Notes under the pieces: model-generated | Told to the model about the DNA's origin: nothing | Seen by the model: the letters and a program-made list of their open reading frames with translations, nothing else | The model's database searches: none | Virus record (IMG/VR): IMGVR_UViG_3300044646_001030 | Span: 1-48,301 of that record | DNA: 48,301 nt | Direction: 5' to 3' (one strand) | From: a virus | Part shown: piece by piece, positions 7,946-17,222 of the stretch | Position numbering within the stretch: the first letter of the stretch is position 1 | How the letters are laid out: the number at the start of each line of letters is the position of its first letter | Translations under genes and position numbers: made by a program

Positions 7946-8277
7946 ATTTAGCCGCTTTAGAAGGAGAACTTTTTCTTTTAGGACATTGGAAAAATTACGA
8001 TGAACTTGAAGAAAATTTATCAATGCCAGAACTTATAAATACTTTCCAGGCTTTGAAGAAAAAGGAACATGACGCAAGAAAGTTCCAAGCATCTTTAAAG
8101 GGAGTAGATATCGGTGAATACGAAGAAAATAAAAAGGAGGCTTCTAGTTTTGAAGACGTACAGTTGAGAGCAGCAGGAATAAATGCTACTAGCAACGATG
8201 TAGTGTCACTACAAGGAAGATTCGCAGCTTCGGCTGGATTTGGAATTGGAGAAGGACTAGGGTACTCTAAGGAGTAA
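7613..8277 (+). CDS. Tail assembly chaperone, -1 frameshift (GT-like) product
   Basis: The frame after 7900 is open in the -1 phase and encodes SGSGWSELDLAALEGELFLLG then HWKNYDELE and MPELINTFQALKKKEHD without a start codon of its own until 8023. The heptamer C-CCA-AAC at 7903-7909 is a canonical X-XXY-YYZ slippery site in the correct phase. Slippage there joins 7613-7909 to 7909-8277 and yields about 221 residues. This mirrors lambda gpG/gpGT, where the fused T domain binds the tube protein. The frameshift is predicted, not shown; the conserved position and phase make it likely. Confidence 0.8.
7903..7909 (+). promoter_or_regulatory. Programmed -1 ribosomal frameshift site
   Basis: CCCAAAC is read as C-CCA-AAC in the zero frame. 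After slippage the P- and A-site tRNAs re-pair with CCC and AAA. It lies within the only 43-base window (7900-7943) in which a -1 shift can join the two chaperone frames. Confidence 0.8.
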
Positions 8278-8287
8278 TTTGAGATAA

Positions 8288-11200
8288 ATGGCTGACGAAA
8301 CAATCAGTACACGCATAGTCGCTAATGCCGACTTCTCAGCCCTTATTGCCGATGTGCATAAGGTTACAGCAAGCCTGTCAAGATTACAAGAGCAATTAGC
8401 TAACTCTAACAAGATGTTGGCAAATCAAATTGCCGTAATGAACAGGTCTTTTTCGGACACACTAAGAAGTACTGGACAATTTTCAACACACTTCGTAAGC
8501 CTACAGTCAGATGTAGAAAAATTTGGAAAAAACCTAGATGGTGGAAAACTAAAACTAGGTCAATACTTTAATACCTTTAGAGAACACGCTAGAACATCTG
8601 GCGGAGTCATACGAGACCTTGCAAAACAACAGGTGGCATTACAAAATGCTGTCCTTCAACCACTAGGCAGAAACACACAAGGACTCATGCAGTTCAATGT
8701 GCATGTTCCAAGAGGTCTTAATGAAATAAAGAACAAGACTGCAATTGCAAGACAAGAATTGCAGATTATGAATAAGGTCATTCAAGATGGTGCTGGACAA
8801 CTTATTAACTGGGGTAAAAATACCCAGTGGGCTGGTCGTCAGTTAACGGTAGGTTTGACAGTACCACTGGCAGCCTTTGGTGCAGCCGCATCTAAAGCAT
8901 TTAGAGAAGCAGATCAAGAGTTAGTACGTTTGACAAAGGTTTACGGAGACGTTGCTGGAACATCTGCCGAAGAATTAGGTAGAGTAAGAAAAGAAGTAAC
9001 TCAAACAGCAAGAGAAATTTCTGCTGCAATGGGTGTTAGCTTTAAAGAAACAATTGGCTTGGCAGCTGATATTGCTGCAACTGGTAAAACAGGAGATGAG
9101 CTTTTAGGATCAATTCAAGAAACAACCAGACTAGCAGTACTTGGTGAAGTAGATAGACAAGAAGCCATGAAGGCTACACTTGCAATTCAATCTGCATTTA
9201 AGTCTAATACGGATGAATTGGCACAATCAATTAACTTCCTTAACGCAGTTGAAAACCAAACATCAACAACTCTTAACGATTTAGTAGAAGCAATTCCTAA
9301 AGCTGGTCCAGTTGTTAAGGGATTAGGCGGAAGCGTACAAGACTTAGCTCTATATATGACAGCTATGCGAGAAGGCGGAATTAATGCTTCTGAAGGAGCA
9401 AACGCTCTAAAGTCTGCACTAGCGTCTTTAATTAACCCAACAGATGTTGCAGTAGGAAAGTTTAAAACTTTAGGAATTGACCTACTAGGTATTGTAAATA
9501 ATAATGCTGGTAATTTAACTGGTACATTGATGGCATTACAAGGAGCTTTAGATAGTTTAGATCCTCTTCAAAAGCAACAAGCAATCGAGCAGCTATTTGG
9601 TAAGTTTCAGTTCTCAAGACTAAATGCTCTATTTGAAAATTTAGGCCGACAAGGAAGCCAAACGCTACAAGTACTAGATTTGATGAAAGCATCTTCAGAT
9701 GAATTGGCAGCAGTAGCTAATCGAGAATTAACTGCAGTAACAGAGTCTGCTTCAGGTAAATACCGAAGAGCTTTGGAAAGTTTGAAAGCTTCTCTTGCTG
9801 AAGTAGGAGAACAATTTTTAACAATTAATACAGTACTTCTACAGATGGTAGATAAGGTAGTACAATTTGCTACCAATCTTCCTGGACCAGTTAAACAAGT
9901 CCTGGCTTTATTGGGCGGAATAACTGCTATTGCTGGCCCTCTTATTATGATTACTGGTGTACTTGCTAACTTCTTTGGATATATAGCCAAGGGCGTATTC
10001 CACATGAAAGCATTCTTTAAAGGCGGAGAAGGATGGAAATATTTAACACCAGAAATGCTAGCAGCAGAAAAAGCTGGAAAGTTAGTAGAGCAAACATTTT
10101 ATAGCGACGCTAAAGCAGCGGCAGTATTACAACAAGCTCTAAGAAACTTAATTGATGAGTTTGCGGTTCTTGAATCAAAGGCTAAGTCAGGTGCTATTGG
10201 TGTAAGCCCAGCAGTTTCAACAATGGGCGGAAATTTAATTATGGGAGCAGGCGGAAGAGTTGTAAACCCTAATCATCCACTAGTTGGAGCATACGGATCT
10301 AGAGCAAGTACTCATATGGTTGCAAGATCTGGAATGACAGAAGAGCAAAAATTACAACAAACAATGTTTGGCATGATTCCAGGATCTGGCCCAGTAAATC
10401 AAAGAATTGGCCAAAGCCCACAAATTTATATGAACGATCCGCTTCCTAATGTTCCTGGTCTAACTACAGTAAAGGGAGTTTCAACTGGAGTGGTTGCAGG
10501 AGAAGCTGCTAGATGGCATGCAATGACGGCTACTCTTGGTATGCAGTCAAAGGCTGAAATAGATCAATTAAAGAAAACTATAGTTGCAACAGGTACAGTT
10601 AATAAAGAGTTTATGAATCAGTTTGACGATATTCTTCCAGTTGTTTCAAAGATTACAGACGGGGCTGCTCGACAATCAGCCTTAATTGTTGCAGAACTTC
10701 GTGCAGGAAAGTTAACTGTGGAAGCTGCAAAAGCAAAGATTATTGCTCTTAACTTAGAAACAGAAAGAATGATTGCTTCTTCTATGCAAGCCCAAGCAGC
10801 ATCTATGGGAAGAACTATTAATCCTACAATGGTTCCTACTCTCAATCAGCCAGTAGTAGATGCTCAAGGCAAATCTAATATGAGAGAATTATTTAAAAAG
10901 GGCAAGACAAGAGATTTTATAAATAGAATAGCAGGAGTTCTTGGCGTAAGAACATCTGGTGCTGGATACAATATTGAAACAACAATCCCACGCAAGATGA
11001 ATATGGGAGGATATGTATATACAATGAACGATGGAAACATTGTTCCTGGTCCAAACGTAAATGCTGATGTTGTGCCAGCAATGCTTACCCCAGGAGAATT
11101 CGTTGTAAATGCAGAATCAACAAGACAAAATCTTCCACTATTGCAAGCAATTAACGGTCAAGGATCTTCTGGCCCAATGTATAACGCTGGGTCTTCATCA

Positions 11201-14200
11201 GAAATTAGGGCTAGATATTCTGGAAGAGAGCTAGCTCATCTAACAGATGCAATATATTCTTCAAATATGTCAGGTCCTGAAAAAGAAAGAATAATGAGTA
11301 CCTTCGGACTTAGCCCAGCACAAGTAAATGATCCAAGAACAAAGATATCAAGCTCATTTTTTGCGGGATACCATAAATTCTTTAATCAGGGAACTAATAG
11401 CGGAAACTTAGATATTCAAAAAGCAATAATGTATTTAGAGGGAAAGCCAGTAGCTGATCCAAAGTTTGCAAAGGGTATCGTAAAGCATGATCCAATGACT
11501 GCATATGAAGCGATGATGATGGATTTAGGTATCCCAGAAAATGAAAGAGCGGCGTTTGCAAAATCAATAGATAAGCAGATAGTAGATAGATTACGTTTAG
11601 AAAAAGCCAGTGGAGCTAGATTTTTAGCAGATGCTGCTAATGAGTCTAGAGGTCAAGCACGAGCATCTATAATTGGTGATGAAATTGCAGACGCAGTTCT
11701 TAAGTCTGGAAATCCAGACGCTATTGCTGGAATAAATTCATTAAGAAAACCTGGAGAGGCTAGAGTTTATAATCCAAGAAGAGGCACTAGCGATAGATTT
11801 TTTCCAGAAAGAACAAATCGTGCAAGCACATTATTAGCATCAATAGTTGCTAAAAGAAAAATGCCACAAGTTTCTAGTAAAGTGCAGGGAATGTTCCCAA
11901 GAATAAGAACAGTGCTTGCTGGTGCAGCTAAGAATTTACCAATGCTTCTTCCAAGAGGAAGAGCGGCATCTGGACCACTAGCCAGCCTACCAAGAAGAAA
12001 CGCTGGTGGAATAATTGGAATGAATGCTGGTGGAATGGTTCCAGGATACAACCGTGGCGGCGGACCAATCACTGCCTTAAGAATGCAAGGATTCTGGCCA
12101 GGTCAAGCCTCATCCCCATTAAATTATCAAGGCGGAGAGTTGATGCCAGGCCCAGCTCCAAGAAGAATGATGGGTACTGGAATGATGGGTGGTTTAGCTG
12201 GATCAATTGGTGGCGGTGCTGTAGGAGGCGCAATTGGCGGACAAACTGGTTCTCTGATAGGCTCTATTGCTGGAGGATTCCTTCCTCAAATGATTAAGTC
12301 TGTAGTTCAGATAATTTCAAAAATGGGAGTTCTTGTAAAATCTGCAGGCGGAGTATTGGGCGTTGTAAAAAATATTGGAATGTTCTTGAAATCATGGTCT
12401 ATTCCAGGAGCTATCCTTACAGTACTTGGTTTCATAGTCAAGAAATTCTTTGACTGGAGAAAAGAAATTGCTGAAACAAAACGTGAACAGACAAACATGT
12501 TTGGCATTACCGAAAAGGGTGCACAAGAAGCTGGAATTAAGTATAAGAGCCTAACTGATAGAATGAAGGATCTTAGGGCTGAACAAAAACTTCAAAGAGA
12601 TTCTGCCAGAGCAGCGTTTGAATCGTATACCGCATCTGGAGTAACTGGTCTAACTTTAACAATAAAAGAGCTTAAAGATTTAAAGAAGCAGGCAAAGGAA
12701 ACTATGCCAGAGCTTCTATCTACATTCAATAGCATTGATTCATCTGGCGTAAATGATCTTGCTGCTAACCTAAAGGCACAAATGGTTGCAAGTGGGAAGA
12801 GTGTACAAGAAGCAACTAATTTAATATATGCCCTTGTAGAAGCATCTAATAAGGCTGGAATGGGCGTAGCTGCCATAACATCTAAATCATTTACAGCAGT
12901 AGTTGATCAAGGGTCAGCCGCAAATTATGTTGTAGAAAATTTTGTAAAGAATATAGATAAGGTTGGAAGCATTGCTCCAGAAGCCTTTGCATCTAACTTA
13001 GATACAGTAATATCAACTGTAGAAGCTGCGGTTCAGTCCCTTGTTGGAACTAAAAATGCTAGCGATGAAACAATTACTCAAGCAGAAGCAATGTCTATTC
13101 AGATGGAAAGACTTGCAGCATCAAAATTAAAAGATAAGCAAATTGGAGTAGAAGCATTAGAAGTACTTAAAGAACAAAGACCACAATTTGCAGCTATCTT
13201 AAAATCAACTGATACAATTGGCGGAATGATTGCAAAGTGGAGAATACAGCTTTCTGGAGTATATGTTGATCTAACAAAAATAAACTCTGAACAGGCCTTA
13301 GCCCTTGATGCATATATATCTGCACAAAATATGGCTCAATCTCAAATTGCAAGCGGAGAGGTTACTGGAACCATATTAGATGAAGCAGTTACTGCTGCAA
13401 ATAAGCTTGGAACAGCAATTAAGAACAATAATACTCTTATAAAAAATGCTGATAAAGGTAGTGGTCTTTTAAGTAAAGCGGCAATTAAGGGAATACAAGC
13501 TGAAATAAAAGCAATTAGAGAACGTGCAGATGCTAAAAAGAAAGCCCTTAGAGAAACGTTTGACTCTGAAAATGCTGAATTAGAATTACAGCAAGCTAAG
13601 TTAGAATTACAATCAGCAATTGCTCGTGGAGATAAAGACGCCGCCGCAGCTGCACAAATTAGAATTCAACAAATTCAAAAAGAGGCATCTCTTAAAAAAG
13701 CTGAAAATAATATAGATACTATATCTGCTAAGGAAGAGGCAAAGCAGCAGGCTAAGCTAGATGCTGATGCATCTAAGAGAGAAAATCAACAGGATAAGGC
13801 AACAACAGCTGGAAATAATAATCAAACCTTATCTGACAATCAGGCTGCAATAAACAAAAATATGGCAACTATATTAAAAATAGCAGCTGATAGAGGAACA
13901 GCTTTAAATATTAAAGATCCAACAAAGAGACAAACAGAATTAGATTTAATACAAGGTCGTTTTTATAAATTCCTTGATGAATTAGAGAAGTCAAGTGATG
14001 CTGTTCAAGAAGCTTTTCCTGATTTTGTAAATAAAAATACAAATAAGGCATACAAAAATATAGAAATACCAGGTCTTGGACGCAGCTATCCAGGAATGGC
14101 CGATAAGGCATTAGGGCAGCTAACTACACAAGTTGCAGATCAGTCTAAAGCAAATTTTGATAAACTTGGCAAAGACATAACTGGTGGAGTTCCACTAAGT

Positions 14201-14827
14201 AAGATTTATGAAATTTTGGGTGGCACAAAAGCTTCTACTGTTACATTTAAAGATGATACAGAAATGAAAAAAGTAATTGCACAAAATGCTGGTACACAGT
14301 CTGCTCAATATAAAAATCCATATGGTGACGATAATTATTTAACTGAAGCAGCCAGAAAGTCTATAGTTTTCGCAAAGAAGTTGCGGGCTGGAGATACATT
14401 TAAAGATCCAAACGGTGTTGAGTATGTTGTTAAAAATGGATACGACGCTACATTTGGAGCAGGACGTGCAGTAAGAAAAGCAATGGGCGGATATATAAGA
14501 CGTGCTGTAACTGGAGTTACTGGAATGATGGGCTCACAACCTTATTTGGTTGGAGAGCGTGGTCCAGAACTATTTGTCCCTTCATCTGGAGGGCAGATAA
14601 TTCCTAATAATTTAATTGGACCTAAATATGATATGGGTGCTGGTGTTATAAGCTCCGTTCCTAATGGTTCAGTAAATAGTTCATACAACAATAATGTTTA
14701 TAATATTGATATTGATTTAAACGGGACAAATGTAACTACAAATGATATACTTAAAGCGTTTAAGTCTGAGTTGGCTTTAATTGGAGCTAAAGAAGGAAGA
14801 GTTAGAACCTTTGGAGGTGGTGTTTAA
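8288..14827 (+). CDS. Tape measure protein, 2179 residues
   Basis: The longest gene of the window, directly after the chaperones. Residues about 170-410 match the TP901-type tape measure core (WGKNTQWAGRQLTVGLTVPL, FREADQELVRLTKVYGD, TGDELLGSIQETTRLAVLG, EGGINASEGANALKSALASL). Hydrophobic segments lie near 530-570 and 1295-1385, a GEFVVNAES motif near 933-941, long coiled coil near 1735-1845, and the tape-measure hallmark VGERGPELFVPSSGG near 2086-2100. It sets tail length and is ejected with DNA. At roughly 1.5 angstrom per residue it predicts a tail of up to about 330 nm. AAGGAG 11 bases or so before ATG supports the start. Confidence 0.93.
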   Translation: MADETISTRIVANADFSALIADVHKVTASLSRLQEQLANSNKMLANQIAVMNRSFSDTLRSTGQFSTHFVSLQSDVEKFGKNLDGGKLKLGQYFNTFREHARTSGGVIRDLAKQQVALQNAVLQPLGRNTQGLMQFNVHVPRGLNEIKNKTAIARQELQIMNKVIQDGAGQLINWGKNTQWAGRQLTVGLTVPLAAFGAAASKAFREADQELVRLTKVYGDVAGTSAEELGRVRKEVTQTAREISAAMGVSFKETIGLAADIAATGKTGDELLGSIQETTRLAVLGEVDRQEAMKATLAIQSAFKSNTDELAQSINFLNAVENQTSTTLNDLVEAIPKAGPVVKGLGGSVQDLALYMTAMREGGINASEGANALKSALASLINPTDVAVGKFKTLGIDLLGIVNNNAGNLTGTLMALQGALDSLDPLQKQQAIEQLFGKFQFSRLNALFENLGRQGSQTLQVLDLMKASSDELAAVANRELTAVTESASGKYRRALESLKASLAEVGEQFLTINTVLLQMVDKVVQFATNLPGPVKQVLALLGGITAIAGPLIMITGVLANFFGYIAKGVFHMKAFFKGGEGWKYLTPEMLAAEKAGKLVEQTFYSDAKAAAVLQQALRNLIDEFAVLESKAKSGAIGVSPAVSTMGGNLIMGAGGRVVNPNHPLVGAYGSRASTHMVARSGMTEEQKLQQTMFGMIPGSGPVNQRIGQSPQIYMNDPLPNVPGLTTVKGVSTGVVAGEAARWHAMTATLGMQSKAEIDQLKKTIVATGTVNKEFMNQFDDILPVVSKITDGAARQSALIVAELRAGKLTVEAAKAKIIALNLETERMIASSMQAQAASMGRTINPTMVPTLNQPVVDAQGKSNMRELFKKGKTRDFINRIAGVLGVRTSGAGYNIETTIPRKMNMGGYVYTMNDGNIVPGPNVNADVVPAMLTPGEFVVNAESTRQNLPLLQAINGQGSSGPMYNAGSSSEIRARYSGRELAHLTDAIYSSNMSGPEKERIMSTFGLSPAQVNDPRTKISSSFFAGYHKFFNQGTNSGNLDIQKAIMYLEGKPVADPKFAKGIVKHDPMTAYEAMMMDLGIPENERAAFAKSIDKQIVDRLRLEKASGARFLADAANESRGQARASIIGDEIADAVLKSGNPDAIAGINSLRKPGEARVYNPRRGTSDRFFPERTNRASTLLASIVAKRKMPQVSSKVQGMFPRIRTVLAGAAKNLPMLLPRGRAASGPLASLPRRNAGGIIGMNAGGMVPGYNRGGGPITALRMQGFWPGQASSPLNYQGGELMPGPAPRRMMGTGMMGGLAGSIGGGAVGGAIGGQTGSLIGSIAGGFLPQMIKSVVQIISKMGVLVKSAGGVLGVVKNIGMFLKSWSIPGAILTVLGFIVKKFFDWRKEIAETKREQTNMFGITEKGAQEAGIKYKSLTDRMKDLRAEQKLQRDSARAAFESYTASGVTGLTLTIKELKDLKKQAKETMPELLSTFNSIDSSGVNDLAANLKAQMVASGKSVQEATNLIYALVEASNKAGMGVAAITSKSFTAVVDQGSAANYVVENFVKNIDKVGSIAPEAFASNLDTVISTVEAAVQSLVGTKNASDETITQAEAMSIQMERLAASKLKDKQIGVEALEVLKEQRPQFAAILKSTDTIGGMIAKWRIQLSGVYVDLTKINSEQALALDAYISAQNMAQSQIASGEVTGTILDEAVTAANKLGTAIKNNNTLIKNADKGSGLLSKAAIKGIQAEIKAIRERADAKKKALRETFDSENAELELQQAKLELQSAIARGDKDAAAAAQIRIQQIQKEASLKKAENNIDTISAKEEAKQQAKLDADASKRENQQDKATTAGNNNQTLSDNQAAINKNMATILKIAADRGTALNIKDPTKRQTELDLIQGRFYKFLDELEKSSDAVQEAFPDFVNKNTNKAYKNIEIPGLGRSYPGMADKALGQLTTQVADQSKANFDKLGKDITGGVPLSKIYEILGGTKASTVTFKDDTEMKKVIAQNAGTQSAQYKNPYGDDNYLTEAARKSIVFAKKLRAGDTFKDPNGVEYVVKNGYDATFGAGRAVRKAMGGYIRRAVTGVTGMMGSQPYLVGERGPELFVPSSGGQIIPNNLIGPKYDMGAGVISSVPNGSVNSSYNNNVYNIDIDLNGTNVTTNDILKAFKSELALIGAKEGRVRTFGGGV

Positions 14828-14829
14828 TA

Positions 14830-15300
14830 ATGTCTATGTTTTTACCTAGAGGATCAATTCTATTAATTGAGGCAAAAGACCTATTAGCGACCCCTGTTGG
14901 AACTACTAAAATTTGGAATAAAGTAACTGAGCATAACAGACAGGCTTTGGAGTTATCCACAGAAAGAATTGAGAAGGTCGTTAGAACATCTAACGGAACG
15001 CTAAGGAAAAATCATATTGCAGATAAAAGAAAGTTTGAGCTTTCCTGGGATATGCTTCCATCTTATAGAACCCTTACTGTAGATGGAGGATGGGGCGCAG
15101 AAGACCTTCGAGCCTTCTATTATGGGGACGAAGGTAAGCAGAGCTTTAACATAAGGGTAAACCTGGCTAAAACAGGCCTAGATCAGTCTACAGCGGGTTT
15201 TGAGGCCTATACTGTGGTCATCTCATCATGTAATTTTACGGTTGTTAAAAGAGGCTTACAGCCACATTGGAACGTGTCCCTATCACTGGATGAGGTCTAA
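14830..15300 (+). CDS. Minor tail protein, probable distal-tail component
   Basis: A 156-residue protein starting just after the tape measure stop with GGAGGTGG at 14814-14821. It is beta-rich (KRKFELSWDMLPSYRTLTVDGG, QSFNIRVNLA, AYTVVISSCNFTVVKRG) and ends with NVSLSLDEV. The first gene after the tape measure usually encodes the distal tail ring, though classical Dit proteins are longer. I assign it to the tail tip by position and strand pattern, without a recognised family. Confidence 0.5.
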   Translation: MSMFLPRGSILLIEAKDLLATPVGTTKIWNKVTEHNRQALELSTERIEKVVRTSNGTLRKNHIADKRKFELSWDMLPSYRTLTVDGGWGAEDLRAFYYGDEGKQSFNIRVNLAKTGLDQSTAGFEAYTVVISSCNFTVVKRGLQPHWNVSLSLDEV

Positions 15301-17222
15301 TGATTCCTTTAACCTCTACAGCTAAAAATGCCCTAGAACAATCTGTATCCGCAACCTTTGACCAGTACTGTACTATTGAGTATAATATGAATTCATTGGT
15401 AGATAATGTGGTGGTAACTGGGGCGGATATTACCAAGACAGACTCCTCTGGAAATTCATACACACCTTTTAAAAAACTATTTCCTATAGACTCAATAGTA
15501 AAACCATTTAGGCCATTTGGCGCTGGAATCAAGTATGCTATATCTGGAGATATTTCTACTGGTTCATATAGAGACCCCAAGACAACAGACTACTCAAAAG
15601 ACTTTAGATTATATTATCCAGGAGCGGATACCTATTACAAATATTATGTATCTGGAATTGGCTTAGGGCTAGATGTTACAATTACTTATCCAAAAACTAT
15701 TTTAACAAATAAGATAGTTGCTAGATTTGAGCTATCTCACTCAACTCCTGCAACATGGACTATATTTGGAAATGGGTCCCAGCTTGCTACTGGAACAAGT
15801 TCGGATATTGTCCCATTTGCAACAGGCGGTAGCAAAAACTATAATGCTGGAACAGTAACAATTTATTATAATGGAACCTCATGGTCAACTACTCAACCAT
15901 CTACAGTTGCTTCTCCAGTTAGCTTAACTAGCACAAAAATTACAACGTCTGGAGTTTCTGGAAAATATACTGGTCTAATTGAGCTTTCACCAAGATGGTA
16001 CATAGATATATCAGATAGGGTAGTTAGCTTTTCAATTGCAAAAGAATCTTCTACGAGCACAGAAGACCTATTGCCAGTAGGAAGAATTTCTGCAAACTCC
16101 CTATCTATGTCGTTAGTGTCATATGAGTCAGATAGAACCGTAACCTCATTTGATAAAACTCAATCATTTAATTCAAGCAAAGTTTACCTGTATAAGAAAG
16201 CACAGGTTAATCCATATATTAAACTTTACAACTCTGGCGGAGCAAAATCTGATTCTAAAGGTGCATACGATTTAATAGAACAAGGCACTTTCTTTTTAGA
16301 CACATGGTCAATATCTGAGTATGGAGAAGTATCGTTAGTTGCACTTGACGGAGCCAAGGTGCTACAAGAAATTTTTAGCCCAGGCATATTGTGCGAAGGA
16401 TATTCTGCAACAGCAATTATTAGAAGGCTTCTAGATGGTGTAGGATTTACCAATTATAGAATTTATAGCAAATCGTCATCGGTGCCAGATCAGTCTATAT
16501 TTTCTCCACAATATTGGTGGACAGAAAATAATAAAACAGTGTGGGAAGCTCTTCAAGAAATATGCAGAGACTCTCAAATGACAGCAGTATTTTCGTATAA
16601 TAACATTTTAAATTTCTACACCAGAGAATACCTATTTGATGCGTCATCAACATCTGATTGGGATTTTAGAAGCGAGACATCTGGATCAAATTTATCTAAC
16701 GTGATATCCCTATCTAAAGAAGAACTTGCATCGGCAAACCAAGTTAAAGTATTTTGGAATAGCGTTTCAACATCTAGTTATGACCAAAGCTCAGGAGATT
16801 TATGGAGATCAGACCCATACTTCCTTGGAGCGTTTGCTTTAGACAGAGATCTTCCAGCATCTTCTGGGGCGGGATCATATATATTTATGAGCCCATCAGT
16901 TTTAAACGTAGAAGAGCTAGGAACTACATTGTATTCATATAGTGGATATTTAGTTGTAGATGCTGAAATTATAGAGTACGAAGCAATTCAGTTCCAGTAT
17001 TTAGACTCAACTAATACCTGGCAGTACATTGATATTAAGGCGCAGGGAGATGAGCTTAAGTACCGTGGACTTGCAGTATCTGGTTCAGAAAACTTTAAGC
17101 CAAGCGGCAAATATAAAATTAAACAACGAGGCGCATTTGGAACAAATGTTGTTAGCCATTATGCGGCAGCAGACAGCATAGTTAATTCTTGGAATGAATG
17201 GAAGGTGGTCTGGAAACCATGA
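15300..17222 (+). CDS. Tail hub / baseplate protein, first part
   Basis: A 640-residue protein coupled by TAATG to the gene before it. Residues 1-240 contain beta domains with a carbohydrate-module-like look. Residues 260-520 have hub features: DISDRVVSFSIAKESS, FFLDTWSISEYGEVSLVALDG, then a small helical domain (SATAIIRRLLDGVGFTNY) and WEALQEICRDSQMTAVFSYN, as in tail hub proteins where a short LysM-like or insertion domain precedes a FDDDGVLRF-like strand. The hub seals the tail tip and anchors fibres. The hub appears to continue in the following gene across an ATGA junction. Confidence 0.6.
   Translation: MIPLTSTAKNALEQSVSATFDQYCTIEYNMNSLVDNVVVTGADITKTDSSGNSYTPFKKLFPIDSIVKPFRPFGAGIKYAISGDISTGSYRDPKTTDYSKDFRLYYPGADTYYKYYVSGIGLGLDVTITYPKTILTNKIVARFELSHSTPATWTIFGNGSQLATGTSSDIVPFATGGSKNYNAGTVTIYYNGTSWSTTQPSTVASPVSLTSTKITTSGVSGKYTGLIELSPRWYIDISDRVVSFSIAKESSTSTEDLLPVGRISANSLSMSLVSYESDRTVTSFDKTQSFNSSKVYLYKKAQVNPYIKLYNSGGAKSDSKGAYDLIEQGTFFLDTWSISEYGEVSLVALDGAKVLQEIFSPGILCEGYSATAIIRRLLDGVGFTNYRIYSKSSSVPDQSIFSPQYWWTENNKTVWEALQEICRDSQMTAVFSYNNILNFYTREYLFDASSTSDWDFRSETSGSNLSNVISLSKEELASANQVKVFWNSVSTSSYDQSSGDLWRSDPYFLGAFALDRDLPASSGAGSYIFMSPSVLNVEELGTTLYSYSGYLVVDAEIIEYEAIQFQYLDSTNTWQYIDIKAQGDELKYRGLAVSGSENFKPSGKYKIKQRGAFGTNVVSHYAAADSIVNSWNEWKVVWKP

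Noticed and set aside
17198-17218. Upstream ATG as start of the second hub gene
   Set aside because: Possible, but ATG 17219 overlaps the previous stop as ATGA, the usual coupling here, with GGAAGGTGG ahead of it.
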